Assembly: GCA_043770095.1 (NCBI GenBank)
Contig: JAYVIR010000092.1
Coordinates: forward strand, 135,822 to 199,821
Origin: JBGSUZ01 sp043770095
GTDB taxonomy: Bacteria; Bacillota; Clostridia; Peptostreptococcales; Acidaminobacteraceae
Reading direction: 5' to 3'
Length of the DNA stretch: 64,000 bases
Part shown: positions 42,046 to 50,220 of the stretch, piece by piece
How the letters are laid out: the number at the start of each line of letters is the position of its first letter
Position numbering within the stretch: position 1 is the first letter of the stretch
The notes under the pieces: model-generated
Told to the model about the DNA's origin: nothing
The model's input: the letters and a program-made list of their open reading frames with translations, nothing else
The model's database searches: none
Translations under genes and position numbers: made by a program

Positions 42046-42877
42046 TTTGAATCCTCCCAGAATAATCTAATATTAATGATTCAAGCGCCGTATCATCTGC
42101 AAAATTAAGCGCTACTTTTAAAAAATAATTTGCTTTTATCTTCTGCTTTTTTTGTATTTCAATCTGTCCAAGGTGGAAATTAACCTCGCCAAACATCAAG
42201 TTAAAAACTTCTGTTTCTCGAAGTTCTATAAGCAATTGTTCAGCTTCTTGTCTTTGCTGGTGCCCTAAGAACCATTTGGCTATAATCAATTTTCCTATTA
42301 AGCTTAAAATAGTTTTTTGCGTGTCTGCATCTAATATTTTAGCTTCGCCGTCCTGAATCAACTGCTTAACAACTGCCGGTTTTAATTGTTTAAACCCTTC
42401 ACCGCCCTGAATCCATATTTGATACAGGTCATTAAGCAAACGTCTTTGACAATCCGCTGGGGTTAACAGGCGTTTTTCTAATATTTTTAGTGGATCGCGA
42501 AGCTTTTTCTCAGCCTGTAAAGGATTGTGTCCTGATGCCCAGTCGGCTTCTGTAAGACTAAGATGAGGTCTTCCTACTTGGTACAAAAATCCTGAAGTGT
42601 TATACACGTCTAATTTTTCTTGAAAAAAATTTTTGAATAACAACTCTTTTTTTAAGTCTTCCATCCACTCCAAAAATTCATCTGGTTTGGCGCAGACGTA
42701 TAGTTTCGGCAAAATACTCGGCAGTCGCTGCTGAATATGCTTCATTTCGACCCAAATCAGCGCTAGGAGTGCCACCATCCAAATAAGAAGCCCTTGATAC
42801 CAGTTTCCACCCGATACTAAAATCAGGGCAGATACACCAAAAACAAAGAGCGTCAATCGTTTGACATTAAGGCTCAT
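42032..42877 (-). CDS. Membrane-anchored helical-repeat protein
   Basis: 281 residues. Two N-terminal membrane helices (LTLFVFGVSALILV and LLIWMVALLALIWV), then a long soluble helical region ending in a TPR-like stretch (FHLGQIEIQKKQKIKANYFLKVAL). Architecture mirrors the next gene, with which it overlaps by 14 bases, so the two probably form a pair. One base separates it from panD. I do not recognise a family. Confidence 0.7.
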   Translation of the reverse strand: MSLNVKRLTLFVFGVSALILVSGGNWYQGLLIWMVALLALIWVEMKHIQQRLPSILPKLYVCAKPDEFLEWMEDLKKELLFKNFFQEKLDVYNTSGFLYQVGRPHLSLTEADWASGHNPLQAEKKLRDPLKILEKRLLTPADCQRRLLNDLYQIWIQGGEGFKQLKPAVVKQLIQDGEAKILDADTQKTILSLIGKLIIAKWFLGHQQRQEAEQLLIELRETEVFNLMFGEVNFHLGQIEIQKKQKIKANYFLKVALNFADDTALESLILDYSGRIQNVKE

Positions 42878-42878
42878 C

Positions 42879-43262
42879 CTACTTCACATCCCCATGATTT
42901 TCATGGTCGCTAATTTCCATAATTTTGTTGCCCTCTTCGCAAAAGACCACCTTTGGCTTAAATGTCTTCACTTCCTCAGAGTCCAACCAGCAATAAGCGA
43001 TGATGATGACCGTGTCACCAACATGCACAAGCCTAGCCGCCGCACCGTTTAGACAGATGACGCCACTGCCTGCCTCGCCCTCAATGACATACGTTTCTAA
43101 TCTAGCCCCGTTGTTGTTATTGACGATTTGAACCTTTTCGCCTGGAAGAATGCCAGAAGCGTCCAGTAAATTTTTGTCGATGGTAATGCTCCCCACATAG
43201 TTCAGATCCGCCTCAGTTACCGTTGCGCGGTGTATTTTACCTTTAAACATATTTAATAACAT
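42879..43262 (-). CDS. panD: Aspartate 1-decarboxylase proenzyme
   Basis: 127 residues. Makes beta-alanine for pantothenate. The self-cleavage site Gly24-Ser25 is present in LNYVGSITID, with Ser25 forming the pyruvoyl group. GEKVQIVNNNNGARLETYVI and GDTVIIIAYCWL complete the fold. It starts one base after the panC stop. Confidence 0.95.
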   Translation of the reverse strand: MLLNMFKGKIHRATVTEADLNYVGSITIDKNLLDASGILPGEKVQIVNNNNGARLETYVIEGEAGSGVICLNGAAARLVHVGDTVIIIAYCWLDSEEVKTFKPKVVFCEEGNKIMEISDHENHGDVK

Positions 43263-44114
43263 CTATTTCACCTCTATTCGCATATTGTCAATAAGTCTTG
43301 GCTTACCAATCTTTACAGCCAAAGCGATTAAAATTGTTCCTTTGAGTGTCTCTACAGATTCAAGCGTTTTCGCATCTACTATTTGAACATAGTCAATTTC
43401 TGCACTCTCTGCGATATTGATTATGCCTTTAATGCCTTCTATTAAAACAGCCGCATTTTTTTCGCCCGCTTCAATGGATGACTTAGCCCAAATCAAACTT
43501 CGACTCAAAACGAGTGCGTCCTGACGGTCCGATTCTGATAAATAGGTGTTTCTCGAACTAAGCGCCAAACCGTCTGCTTCTCTTACAATTGGACAAGGAA
43601 CAATTTCCAGTTCCATGTCTAAATCTGAAACCATTTGTTCAATGATTGCAACTTGCTGTGCATCCTTTTGACCTAAGTAAGCTCTTGTTGGCTTCACTAA
43701 ATTAAACAATTTGGTCACAACTGTTGCCACACCTTGAAAATGTCCCGGTCTGCTCGAACCGCAAAGTTTGTCGGTAAGACTGCCAGTCACATCCACATAC
43801 GTCATATAAGGCTCTGGGTACATTTCTGAAGGCTCTGGAATGAATACCAGATCACAGCCTTCTAACTCAACAAGCGCACAGTCTTTCGCTATATTTCTCG
43901 GGTAGCTTGAAAAATCTTCATTTGGTCCAAACTGAGTGGGGTTGACGAAAATACTTACCACGACCACGTCATTCTCTGCTTTTGCCCGACGCACAAGTGA
44001 CAAATGACCTTCATGCAAAAATCCCATTGTTGGAATAAACCCAACAGTTTTATGACCTTTTCTGAGAGCTTTTAAAGCCTCTTTGAGTTCCTTTTTCGTT
44101 TCGACGATTTGCAT
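43263..44114 (-). CDS. panC: Pantothenate synthetase
   Basis: 283 residues. ATP-dependent joining of pantoate and beta-alanine. Class I tRNA-synthetase-like motifs: FIPTMGFLHEGHLSLVRRA (HxGH), FVNPTQFGPNEDFSSYPR, YLGQKDAQQ, and the KMSKS-like LALSSRNTYLS. It follows panB by 43 bases and precedes panD directly. Confidence 0.96.
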   Translation of the reverse strand: MQIVETKKELKEALKALRKGHKTVGFIPTMGFLHEGHLSLVRRAKAENDVVVVSIFVNPTQFGPNEDFSSYPRNIAKDCALVELEGCDLVFIPEPSEMYPEPYMTYVDVTGSLTDKLCGSSRPGHFQGVATVVTKLFNLVKPTRAYLGQKDAQQVAIIEQMVSDLDMELEIVPCPIVREADGLALSSRNTYLSESDRQDALVLSRSLIWAKSSIEAGEKNAAVLIEGIKGIINIAESAEIDYVQIVDAKTLESVETLKGTILIALAVKIGKPRLIDNMRIEVK

Positions 44115-44157
44115 ATGAGAACCTCCTAACCTAATATCGATAAATTTAAACCAATTG

Positions 44158-44994
44158 TTAATATAGTTTTTCCAAAAGGCCGTCTTCCATTTTGAAGGTG
44201 TGTTTTTCTTCTGGGAATTGACCTGATTTCACGTCCTGATCATAAGCACTTACCGCCGCTTTTATCGCCTCGCCTACTTGCGCATATTGTTTGACAAATT
44301 TCGGCTTGAGTTCGTCGTACATGCCCACCATATCTTGATAAACCAAAACTTGTCCATCGCAGTCAGGTCCTGCCCCTATCCCGATGGTGGGAATTGTCAG
44401 CTTCTCACTGATGAGTTTGGCAAGTGGCGCCGGAACGCATTCAAGCACAATCGCAAAAACACCTGCCGCCTGTAACGCCAATGCGTCTTCAATGAGCTGT
44501 TTGGCTGCAACTTCGCCTTTGCCTTGAACCTTATAACCGCTCATCATATGAACTGACTGCGGCGTTAGCCCCAAATGACCCATTACTGGGATTTGAGCGG
44601 CTAGAATGGCCTTTATTTGAGGCAATACGCCTTGGCAGCCTTCCAATTTTACAGCTGAAGCGCCCGCTTCTTGGATGAGTCTGCCTGCATTTCTAACACT
44701 TTCTTCTATGCTAATGTGATAAGAAAGAAACGGCATATCCGTAATCACTAAGGCGTTCTTAACGCCTCTCGAAGCCGCTCTGCTGTGGTGAATCATATCT
44801 GCCATAGTCACTTGAAGCGTGCTGTCATAACCGAGCATGACCATTCCAAGGGAGTCTCCCACTAAGATGCTGTCAATGCCGGCTTCATCCATCAACTTTG
44901 CAGTACTGTAATCATAAGCGGTTAACATCGATATTTTACGTTTTTCGTTCTTTGCATTTTGAAATGATTGGATGGTTATTTTTTTCGATTTCAT
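44158..44994 (-). CDS. panB: 3-methyl-2-oxobutanoate hydroxymethyltransferase
   Basis: 278 residues. Makes ketopantoate from ketoisovalerate and methylene-THF. TIM-barrel motifs SMLTAYDYSTAKLMDEAGID, VGDSLGMVMLGYDST, DMPFLSYH, GHLGLTPQSVH and GIGAGPDCDGQVLV. It overlaps the DUF2520 gene by four bases (ATGA), so they are coupled. Confidence 0.96.
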   Translation of the reverse strand: MKSKKITIQSFQNAKNEKRKISMLTAYDYSTAKLMDEAGIDSILVGDSLGMVMLGYDSTLQVTMADMIHHSRAASRGVKNALVITDMPFLSYHISIEESVRNAGRLIQEAGASAVKLEGCQGVLPQIKAILAAQIPVMGHLGLTPQSVHMMSGYKVQGKGEVAAKQLIEDALALQAAGVFAIVLECVPAPLAKLISEKLTIPTIGIGAGPDCDGQVLVYQDMVGMYDELKPKFVKQYAQVGEAIKAAVSAYDQDVKSGQFPEEKHTFKMEDGLLEKLY

Positions 44995-45860
44995 TTGATT
45001 GACTCCTCTTCCACCTGTAAAATAGTTTCCAGTTCTTCAATTGTCTTAGAATCCTTTAACTTGTCCAGTGATGCAAGCTGAAGTGTTGCCAAACCCATTT
45101 GTTTGTATACCCTTAAAAGGGCTGTTTGATCCTTTAAAACAGATATATGTTCTGATATTGTCTGTACATCGCCTCTGGCAATGGGACCTGTAAGCGCTTT
45201 TTGCGGGCTTAAGGTTTTCAAATTTTCCAGAGTCCCTTCCATCAGAGGTCTAAGGGCTTCAAAACTGATGTCTTCGCTAAAACCAGCAAGTTTCATCAGC
45301 GCCATCGCCTCATGTGTCAAGGTGTATAAATAATTGGATGCCATACAAGCCGCTGCGTGATAATAAGGCTTTTGATCTGCTGTAATTCTGACAATCGGTC
45401 GATCAAGACTTTTTAAGAATTGTTCAATCTCAGCACTTTCATCGCCTTCAATGGTATAAAGGCACCTGCCTAAAAGTTCTTTTCCCTGAACGGCCTCAGA
45501 AATGGTTTGCAGCGGATGTATGGAAAGACATTGGTGACCTCTGACCCTTAATGGGTATAAACACTTTGAGGATTTTGCACCACTCATATGAAAGAAGACC
45601 TTAGGCGTATCGATTTGTACGGTGCTCAGAGCCTCAGCGACGACTTCAATTTGATCGTCTGAAACCGTAATACCAATCCAGTCGGACTGAATAACAAGAG
45701 CTTCTAAGGTTTGAAAAGTCTCTGTTTGAACGTATTTAGCGGCTAAGATTGCTGAGGAGGGCGTGCGACTGTAATAGCCCGAAATTGTTTGGTTTTTGTC
45801 CTTAAGGTACAAACCAAAAGCTGTGGCGACTTTACCTGAACCGATAAACCCTACGCGCAT
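44991..45860 (-). CDS. Rossmann-like DUF2520 protein, candidate ketopantoate reductase substitute
   Basis: 289 residues. NAD(P)-binding GFIGSGKVATAFGLYL, HMSGAKSSKCLYPL, LSIHPLQTI and the C-terminal DUF2520 helical domain (AAACMASNYLYTLTHEA). The overall plan is that of 6-phosphogluconate-dehydrogenase-like reductases such as PanE. It is the first gene of the pantothenate operon and is translationally coupled to panB, and no panE is in view, so a ketopantoate reductase role is likely. This is context inference. AAGGAGG before ATG. Confidence 0.85.
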   Translation of the reverse strand: MRVGFIGSGKVATAFGLYLKDKNQTISGYYSRTPSSAILAAKYVQTETFQTLEALVIQSDWIGITVSDDQIEVVAEALSTVQIDTPKVFFHMSGAKSSKCLYPLRVRGHQCLSIHPLQTISEAVQGKELLGRCLYTIEGDESAEIEQFLKSLDRPIVRITADQKPYYHAAACMASNYLYTLTHEAMALMKLAGFSEDISFEALRPLMEGTLENLKTLSPQKALTGPIARGDVQTISEHISVLKDQTALLRVYKQMGLATLQLASLDKLKDSKTIEELETILQVEEESIK

Positions 45861-45876
45861 GTTATTGCCTCCTTAC

Positions 45877-45906
45877 AAAAAATCCCACCAAAAAAGCCTG
45901 GTGGGA
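45877..45906 (-). terminator. Leader terminator upstream of the pantothenate operon
   Basis: On the minus strand CCCACCA pairs with TGGTGGGA around GGCTTTTT, followed by TTTTTT. It lies between the repeated leader elements and the first gene, as in transcription-attenuation leaders. Confidence 0.75.
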
Positions 45907-46060
45907 GTAACTTTCCACTATGCTTCCATCCCCGTCCTAAGCTCAGAGTAGAATCTTTTCATTTTGTACATCTTTGATGCTTTTTAAATGCTTGATACAA
46001 GTACGTTTGTAAAAATTGGGTTTGGTATGGTCTGTCTCCAGCTTCCATCCACCCACAGTT
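45902..46060 (-). ncRNA. Pan-operon leader resembling the pan RNA motif, two copies
   Basis: Minus-strand RNA starts near 46056 and contains GGATGGAAGC twice: GGGTGGATGGAAGCTGG at about 46040-46055 and ACGGGGATGGAAGCATAG at about 45918-45934. Each is flanked by bases that can pair (GGG...CCC, TGG...CCA). The pan motif, known upstream of panB/panC/panD in Bacillota and often in tandem, is the natural candidate. I identify it by location and duplication, not by a covariance model. Confidence 0.5.
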
Positions 46061-46061
46061 T

Positions 46062-46090
46062 ATCATAGGCACTAGTCAATTTCAACGCAA
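46062..46090 (-). promoter_or_regulatory. Promoter of the pan-murB-rapZ-yvcK operon
   Basis: On the minus strand TTGCGT (46085-46090), a 17-base spacer and TATGAT (46062-46067). The start site near 46056 falls just before the first leader repeat. Confidence 0.55.
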
Positions 46091-46128
46091 ACCTTAATCA
46101 ATTCGCAAGACGATGTTTCATCGATTTT

Positions 46129-47487
46129 TCAAGAATTACTTTCATTTTTAAAAACAGCCTTGCCCTTCCAATTGCCTCGTTTCCAGCGAGTGAGCATGAT
46201 AATGCCACGAATGACTTCATCCAGCCCCATTGCAAACCAAATGCCTAGAAGTCCGTAACCGAGGTGGATGCCAAAATAGTAAGCACCGAGCGTGCTAATG
46301 CCCCACATGGAGAGAATGCCGACTGCAACCGGAAAATTTACGTCGCCAGCGGCCTTAAGACCCCCAATAATAACGATATTAAGCACGCGACCCATTTCAA
46401 GAAAAACGTCTATGAGAAGAATTATGCCACCCATGGCAATGACTTTGGGATCATTTGTGAAGATATCAAACAGTTGATGTCTGAAAAAGGCAAAGAGTAG
46501 CGCCACCGTAATTGTAATACCAATCGCCTTTCTTAGCGAGCGCATAAGAATGCCCTCAGCCAGATCCTCTTTGCCTGCGCCGACCAAATGGCCGACAACA
46601 ATTTGTGTGGCTTGTGATATTGCAAGGCATCCAAGGTAAGTAAAGTAGGTAATCATCGAGGCGTACATGCGCGTGGTCACGACAGTAACCCCAAGTAAAT
46701 TGACGTAAGAAAAAATGACCATCTGTGAGAGCTGATAAGAAATGGGTTCACCTGCCGTTGGCGCACCATATTTAATCAAACTTATGAAAGTTTCCTTTGG
46801 AAACGGTCTTAATACTTTGGGAGAAATGCTATATTTCAGATGTTTTAAGACGACGTACAACATGACGGCAAGTCCTAAACCCCTACTAAAAACAGTGGAT
46901 ATTGCAACGCCTTTGACGCCCAAAATAGGCAATCCAAATGGTCCATATAAAAAAATGTAATTTCCGATAACATTCAGTACATTGAGCACAACAGCCATGT
47001 ACATGGTTATTTTGGTAAGACCATGGCTTTTTAGCACCGTTGACAATACCATATATATTGCGGGTATCAGTACAAAAGTCACAGAGATGTCTAAATAGGC
47101 TTTCGTATCGGGATAGAGTTCTTTCGGCAAATTGACCCACTCAAAAATCTGACTTTGAAAAAAGGTCATGCCAATCATGATAAAGATGGATAAAATGATG
47201 TTTAGATAGAATGACAGTCCAAAAATTTCGGACAATTTACTGCGGTCATTCGCCCCCAAATACTGTGCGAACAGAATACCTGTTGCCGTCGCACTAATAC
47301 TGAATATGATGATGATTGTGCCAAAAATAAAATTAGCATTGCCAACTGCCGCCACTCCTTGGTCTGAGTAACCACTGAGCATAAAGGTATCAATATTGCC
47401 CATGAGCATAAATAGAAATATCTCAATAAAAATAGGCCAAGCTAATTTCAGGATTGAGGTACTTTCATCGATTTTGCTGATTTTCAT
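46129..47487 (-). CDS. MATE-family efflux transporter
   Basis: 452 residues with 12 membrane helices in two similar halves (LAWPIFIEIFLFMLMGNIDTFM at the start of the first; IKYGAPTAGEPISYQ at the start of the second). Exports cationic drugs or metabolites in exchange for sodium or protons. Own ribosome binding site GGAAGGAAGTG. Substrate unknown. Confidence 0.92.
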   Translation of the reverse strand: MKISKIDESTSILKLAWPIFIEIFLFMLMGNIDTFMLSGYSDQGVAAVGNANFIFGTIIIIFSISATATGILFAQYLGANDRSKLSEIFGLSFYLNIILSIFIMIGMTFFQSQIFEWVNLPKELYPDTKAYLDISVTFVLIPAIYMVLSTVLKSHGLTKITMYMAVVLNVLNVIGNYIFLYGPFGLPILGVKGVAISTVFSRGLGLAVMLYVVLKHLKYSISPKVLRPFPKETFISLIKYGAPTAGEPISYQLSQMVIFSYVNLLGVTVVTTRMYASMITYFTYLGCLAISQATQIVVGHLVGAGKEDLAEGILMRSLRKAIGITITVALLFAFFRHQLFDIFTNDPKVIAMGGIILLIDVFLEMGRVLNIVIIGGLKAAGDVNFPVAVGILSMWGISTLGAYYFGIHLGYGLLGIWFAMGLDEVIRGIIMLTRWKRGNWKGKAVFKNESNS

Positions 47488-47654
47488 AGTGCTTCACTTC
47501 CTTCCAATGTTCATTATAACCATTAAGGTTATGATTGTGCAACCGATTGCATGATGATTATTTGCTTTAAATCCAATTTTTAACCATTTCATTACATGGC
47601 TCTGTTATAATAGGCTAATGTCTACCGTTAACGTCTTAAATGAAGGAGTTTTAT

Positions 47655-48443
47655 ATGCAAACTAAAGAATTAAAAGAGCTCATCACGTTTGCCTCAATGG
47701 CAGGTCGAGTGATGTTAGAAAACGGTGCCGAAACTTATCGAGTTGAAGGTACTATAGAGCGTATTCTCGCTGCCAGAGGCATTTCGCAGAGTCAGTCTTT
47801 TGTGGTTCCTACAGGCGTTTTTGTAAGCGTTACTTACGACTGCCAAATATATACCACCTTAGAACGTGTCTACCGAATACAAATGGATTTAATGCACATC
47901 ACTAAAGTCAACGATCTTTCAAGGGTATTTGTGGAAACAGACCTCACTGTTGAAGACGCTGTCACACAGCTGCATTCCATTGAGACGTCTGATCAATACG
48001 GTTTAAAAACCAGAGTTCTTTTTGCCGGAATCGCCGGTGCCTTCATGGCGCTGCTCTTTAAAGGTGGGGCTCTAGAGTTTGGCGGCGCTTTTATCACGTC
48101 TGTGCTAGTTGCCTTATTTATGGAAATTATGAACAAAAAAGAACTGCCTGTTTTTATCAAAAGCGTTATCGGAGGCGTTGCCGCGGCTACCTTTACAGTT
48201 TTGTACAGCTGGATTTTAAATTGCTTCAATATTAACCTTGTAACTGCAATTGTTATTATAGGTGCCATTCAGCAACTTGTTCCTGGAGTAGCGTTAACCA
48301 ATGCGGTACGTGATTCGATCACTGGGGATTATGTTTCTGGCATTTCTAGAGCTACCGAAGCCATCATTATCGCCTTAGGCATCGCCTTTGGGGTTGGTAT
48401 TGTTTTGCAAGCTTCATACAACTTGCTTGGAGGGATTTTATAA
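47655..48443 (+). CDS. Threonine/serine exporter ThrE, N-terminal module
   Basis: About 262 residues. N-terminal soluble part of the DUF1212 type (ELKELITFASMAGRVMLENGAETYRVEGTIERIL, FVVPTGVFVSV), then about five membrane helices. The ATG at 47640 contains the ribosome binding site (GAAGGAG); ATG at 47655 is the likely start. In Corynebacterium one protein carries both ThrE modules; here they are split, and the stop overlaps the next start (TAATG). Confidence 0.88.
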   Translation: MQTKELKELITFASMAGRVMLENGAETYRVEGTIERILAARGISQSQSFVVPTGVFVSVTYDCQIYTTLERVYRIQMDLMHITKVNDLSRVFVETDLTVEDAVTQLHSIETSDQYGLKTRVLFAGIAGAFMALLFKGGALEFGGAFITSVLVALFMEIMNKKELPVFIKSVIGGVAAATFTVLYSWILNCFNINLVTAIVIIGAIQQLVPGVALTNAVRDSITGDYVSGISRATEAIIIALGIAFGVGIVLQASYNLLGGIL

Positions 48444-48901
48444 TGACTTATTTTTGGAGTGCCATTTTTGCTTTTTTCGGGACCATGGGTTTTACGATTC
48501 TATTTAACTGCCCTAAAAAAAGTGTTTTTAAAGCCAGCTTGATTGGCGCATTGGGTTGGACAGGCTATATGCTAACTGTTGACTCTGGACAATCCGTTAT
48601 CACAGCAACCTTTGTCGGTGCGATTACAGTGGGCCTTATTGGCGAATTATTTGCCAACAAATTCAGAAGCCCTGCCACTATTTTTATTATTCCTGGAATC
48701 ATTCCGCTTGTGCCCGGATATGGCATTTATTACACCATGATCTCAATCATTACGAAAGACTACAACACCGCTACTACCAAAGGGTTTGAAGCACTTTTTG
48801 TCGCCCTCGCCATTGCGACGGCACTCATCATTACATCCACCGTTGGACGTCTCATTCGAAACAATAAAACAAGCCATATCATGTACTACACAAAATCTTA
48901 A
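48443..48901 (+). CDS. Threonine/serine exporter ThrE, C-terminal module
   Basis: 152 residues with four or five membrane helices (DUF3815/ThrE_2 type). Motifs GFTILFNCPKKSVFKASLIGALGW and IPGIIPLVPGYGIYYTM. It overlaps its partner by one base and must pair with it to form the exporter. Confidence 0.88.
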   Translation: MTYFWSAIFAFFGTMGFTILFNCPKKSVFKASLIGALGWTGYMLTVDSGQSVITATFVGAITVGLIGELFANKFRSPATIFIIPGIIPLVPGYGIYYTMISIITKDYNTATTKGFEALFVALAIATALIITSTVGRLIRNNKTSHIMYYTKS

Positions 48902-49030
48902 CACCTGTTACTAATATCTGTTATTGACATCAGCTCCGTTATTTAATATGCTTGAATAGGATAACTGCCTGCACAAAATTTGCATGTGCACAGTCCCTCA
49001 ATCATTTTAAAGAATTGGAGTTGATTTTTT

Positions 49031-50098
49031 TTGAATTTTCCAACGTTAAGTATTGGTCATTTAAAACCAAAGTTCCCTATAATCCAAGGCGGTATGGGCA
49101 TTGGCATTTCAATGCACCGTCTCGCAGGTGCGGTTGCTGCCGCTGGTGGCATTGGCGTCATTTCTGGTGCAAACCCGGGCTTTAAAGAGCCTGACTTCTT
49201 AACCAATCCTTTTTCAGCAAACCTTGTTGCGCTCGCCAAAGAAATTAGGCTCGCAAAAGCATTTGCGCCTGAAGGATTTTTTGGTGTCAATATTCTTTGC
49301 GCCACTTCTCAGTATGCCGACTTGGTAAAAACAGCCGTTGCTGAAAAAATCGATTTGATTATTTCTGGCGCAGGACTCCCAAAAAATTTACCTGAGCTCG
49401 TTGCTGGATCTGATACCAAGATTGCGCCCATCGTATCTTCTCGAAAAACAGTCGATACCCTGCTTAAATTATGGGACAAACGTTATCAGCGCACAGCAGA
49501 TGCCATCGTCGTTGAAGGCCCTCTCGCGGGTGGACATTTAGGCTTCTCAAAAGAAGATCTACTCAATAATCCGCCTAACTTAATCGATTTAGTCAAAGAA
49601 GTCATTGAAGCGGTAAAACCTTTTGAAGAAAAATACGGCATCGAAATTCCAGTCATCGCCGCTGGTGGCATCTACACACCAGAAGACGCAGCCATCTATT
49701 ATGAACTCGGCGCAAAAGGCGTTCAAATGGCAACTCGATTCATCGGAACCGTTGAATGCGACGCTGCGGACTCATATAAACAAGCTTTTATCAATGCAAA
49801 TGAAGGCGATGTGCAACTTGTCGTAAGCCCCGTCGGTTTGCCGGGAAGAGCCATCCGAAGTGCTCTAACGCAAAAGCTTGAACTTGGACGAGTGCCGGTC
49901 ACTCGATGTATCGGCTGCTTAGGACACTGCGACCCCGCAACTACGCCTTATTGCATAACAGGTGCATTGGTGGAAGCCGTGAATGGAAATATTGAAGATG
50001 GATTGATATTTAGTGGTGCTAATGGGTATAGAATAGAAGAAATCACGACCGTTGGCGCTATTTTTGATGAGTTCAAACTTTATTTTAATGTGGTTTAA
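49031..50098 (+). CDS. Nitronate monooxygenase / 2-nitropropane dioxygenase-type flavoprotein
   Basis: 355 residues, FMN TIM barrel. IIQGGMGIGISMHRLAGAVAAAGG at the N-terminus, VEGPLAGGHLGF, IPVIAAGGIYTPEDA and GAKGVQMATRF bind FMN. A Cys-rich segment CIGCLGHCDPATTPYC follows and is common in clostridial members. It may oxidise nitronates or act as an enoyl-ACP-like reductase; the FabK-type length is shorter. Starts with TTG at 49031 after TTGGAG, about ten bases away. Single gene. Confidence 0.85.
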   Translation: MNFPTLSIGHLKPKFPIIQGGMGIGISMHRLAGAVAAAGGIGVISGANPGFKEPDFLTNPFSANLVALAKEIRLAKAFAPEGFFGVNILCATSQYADLVKTAVAEKIDLIISGAGLPKNLPELVAGSDTKIAPIVSSRKTVDTLLKLWDKRYQRTADAIVVEGPLAGGHLGFSKEDLLNNPPNLIDLVKEVIEAVKPFEEKYGIEIPVIAAGGIYTPEDAAIYYELGAKGVQMATRFIGTVECDAADSYKQAFINANEGDVQLVVSPVGLPGRAIRSALTQKLELGRVPVTRCIGCLGHCDPATTPYCITGALVEAVNGNIEDGLIFSGANGYRIEEITTVGAIFDEFKLYFNVV

Positions 50099-50220
50099 TT
50101 CTTAAATGAATATTGATTTTCTTTTAAGATAGTAAACTTTAATATAAAAAGGGTTTAAGTCTGTCAATGGGTGATATATACTAGTGTTGTAACCATTACA
50201 GATAAGAGGTGATCTTTTTT

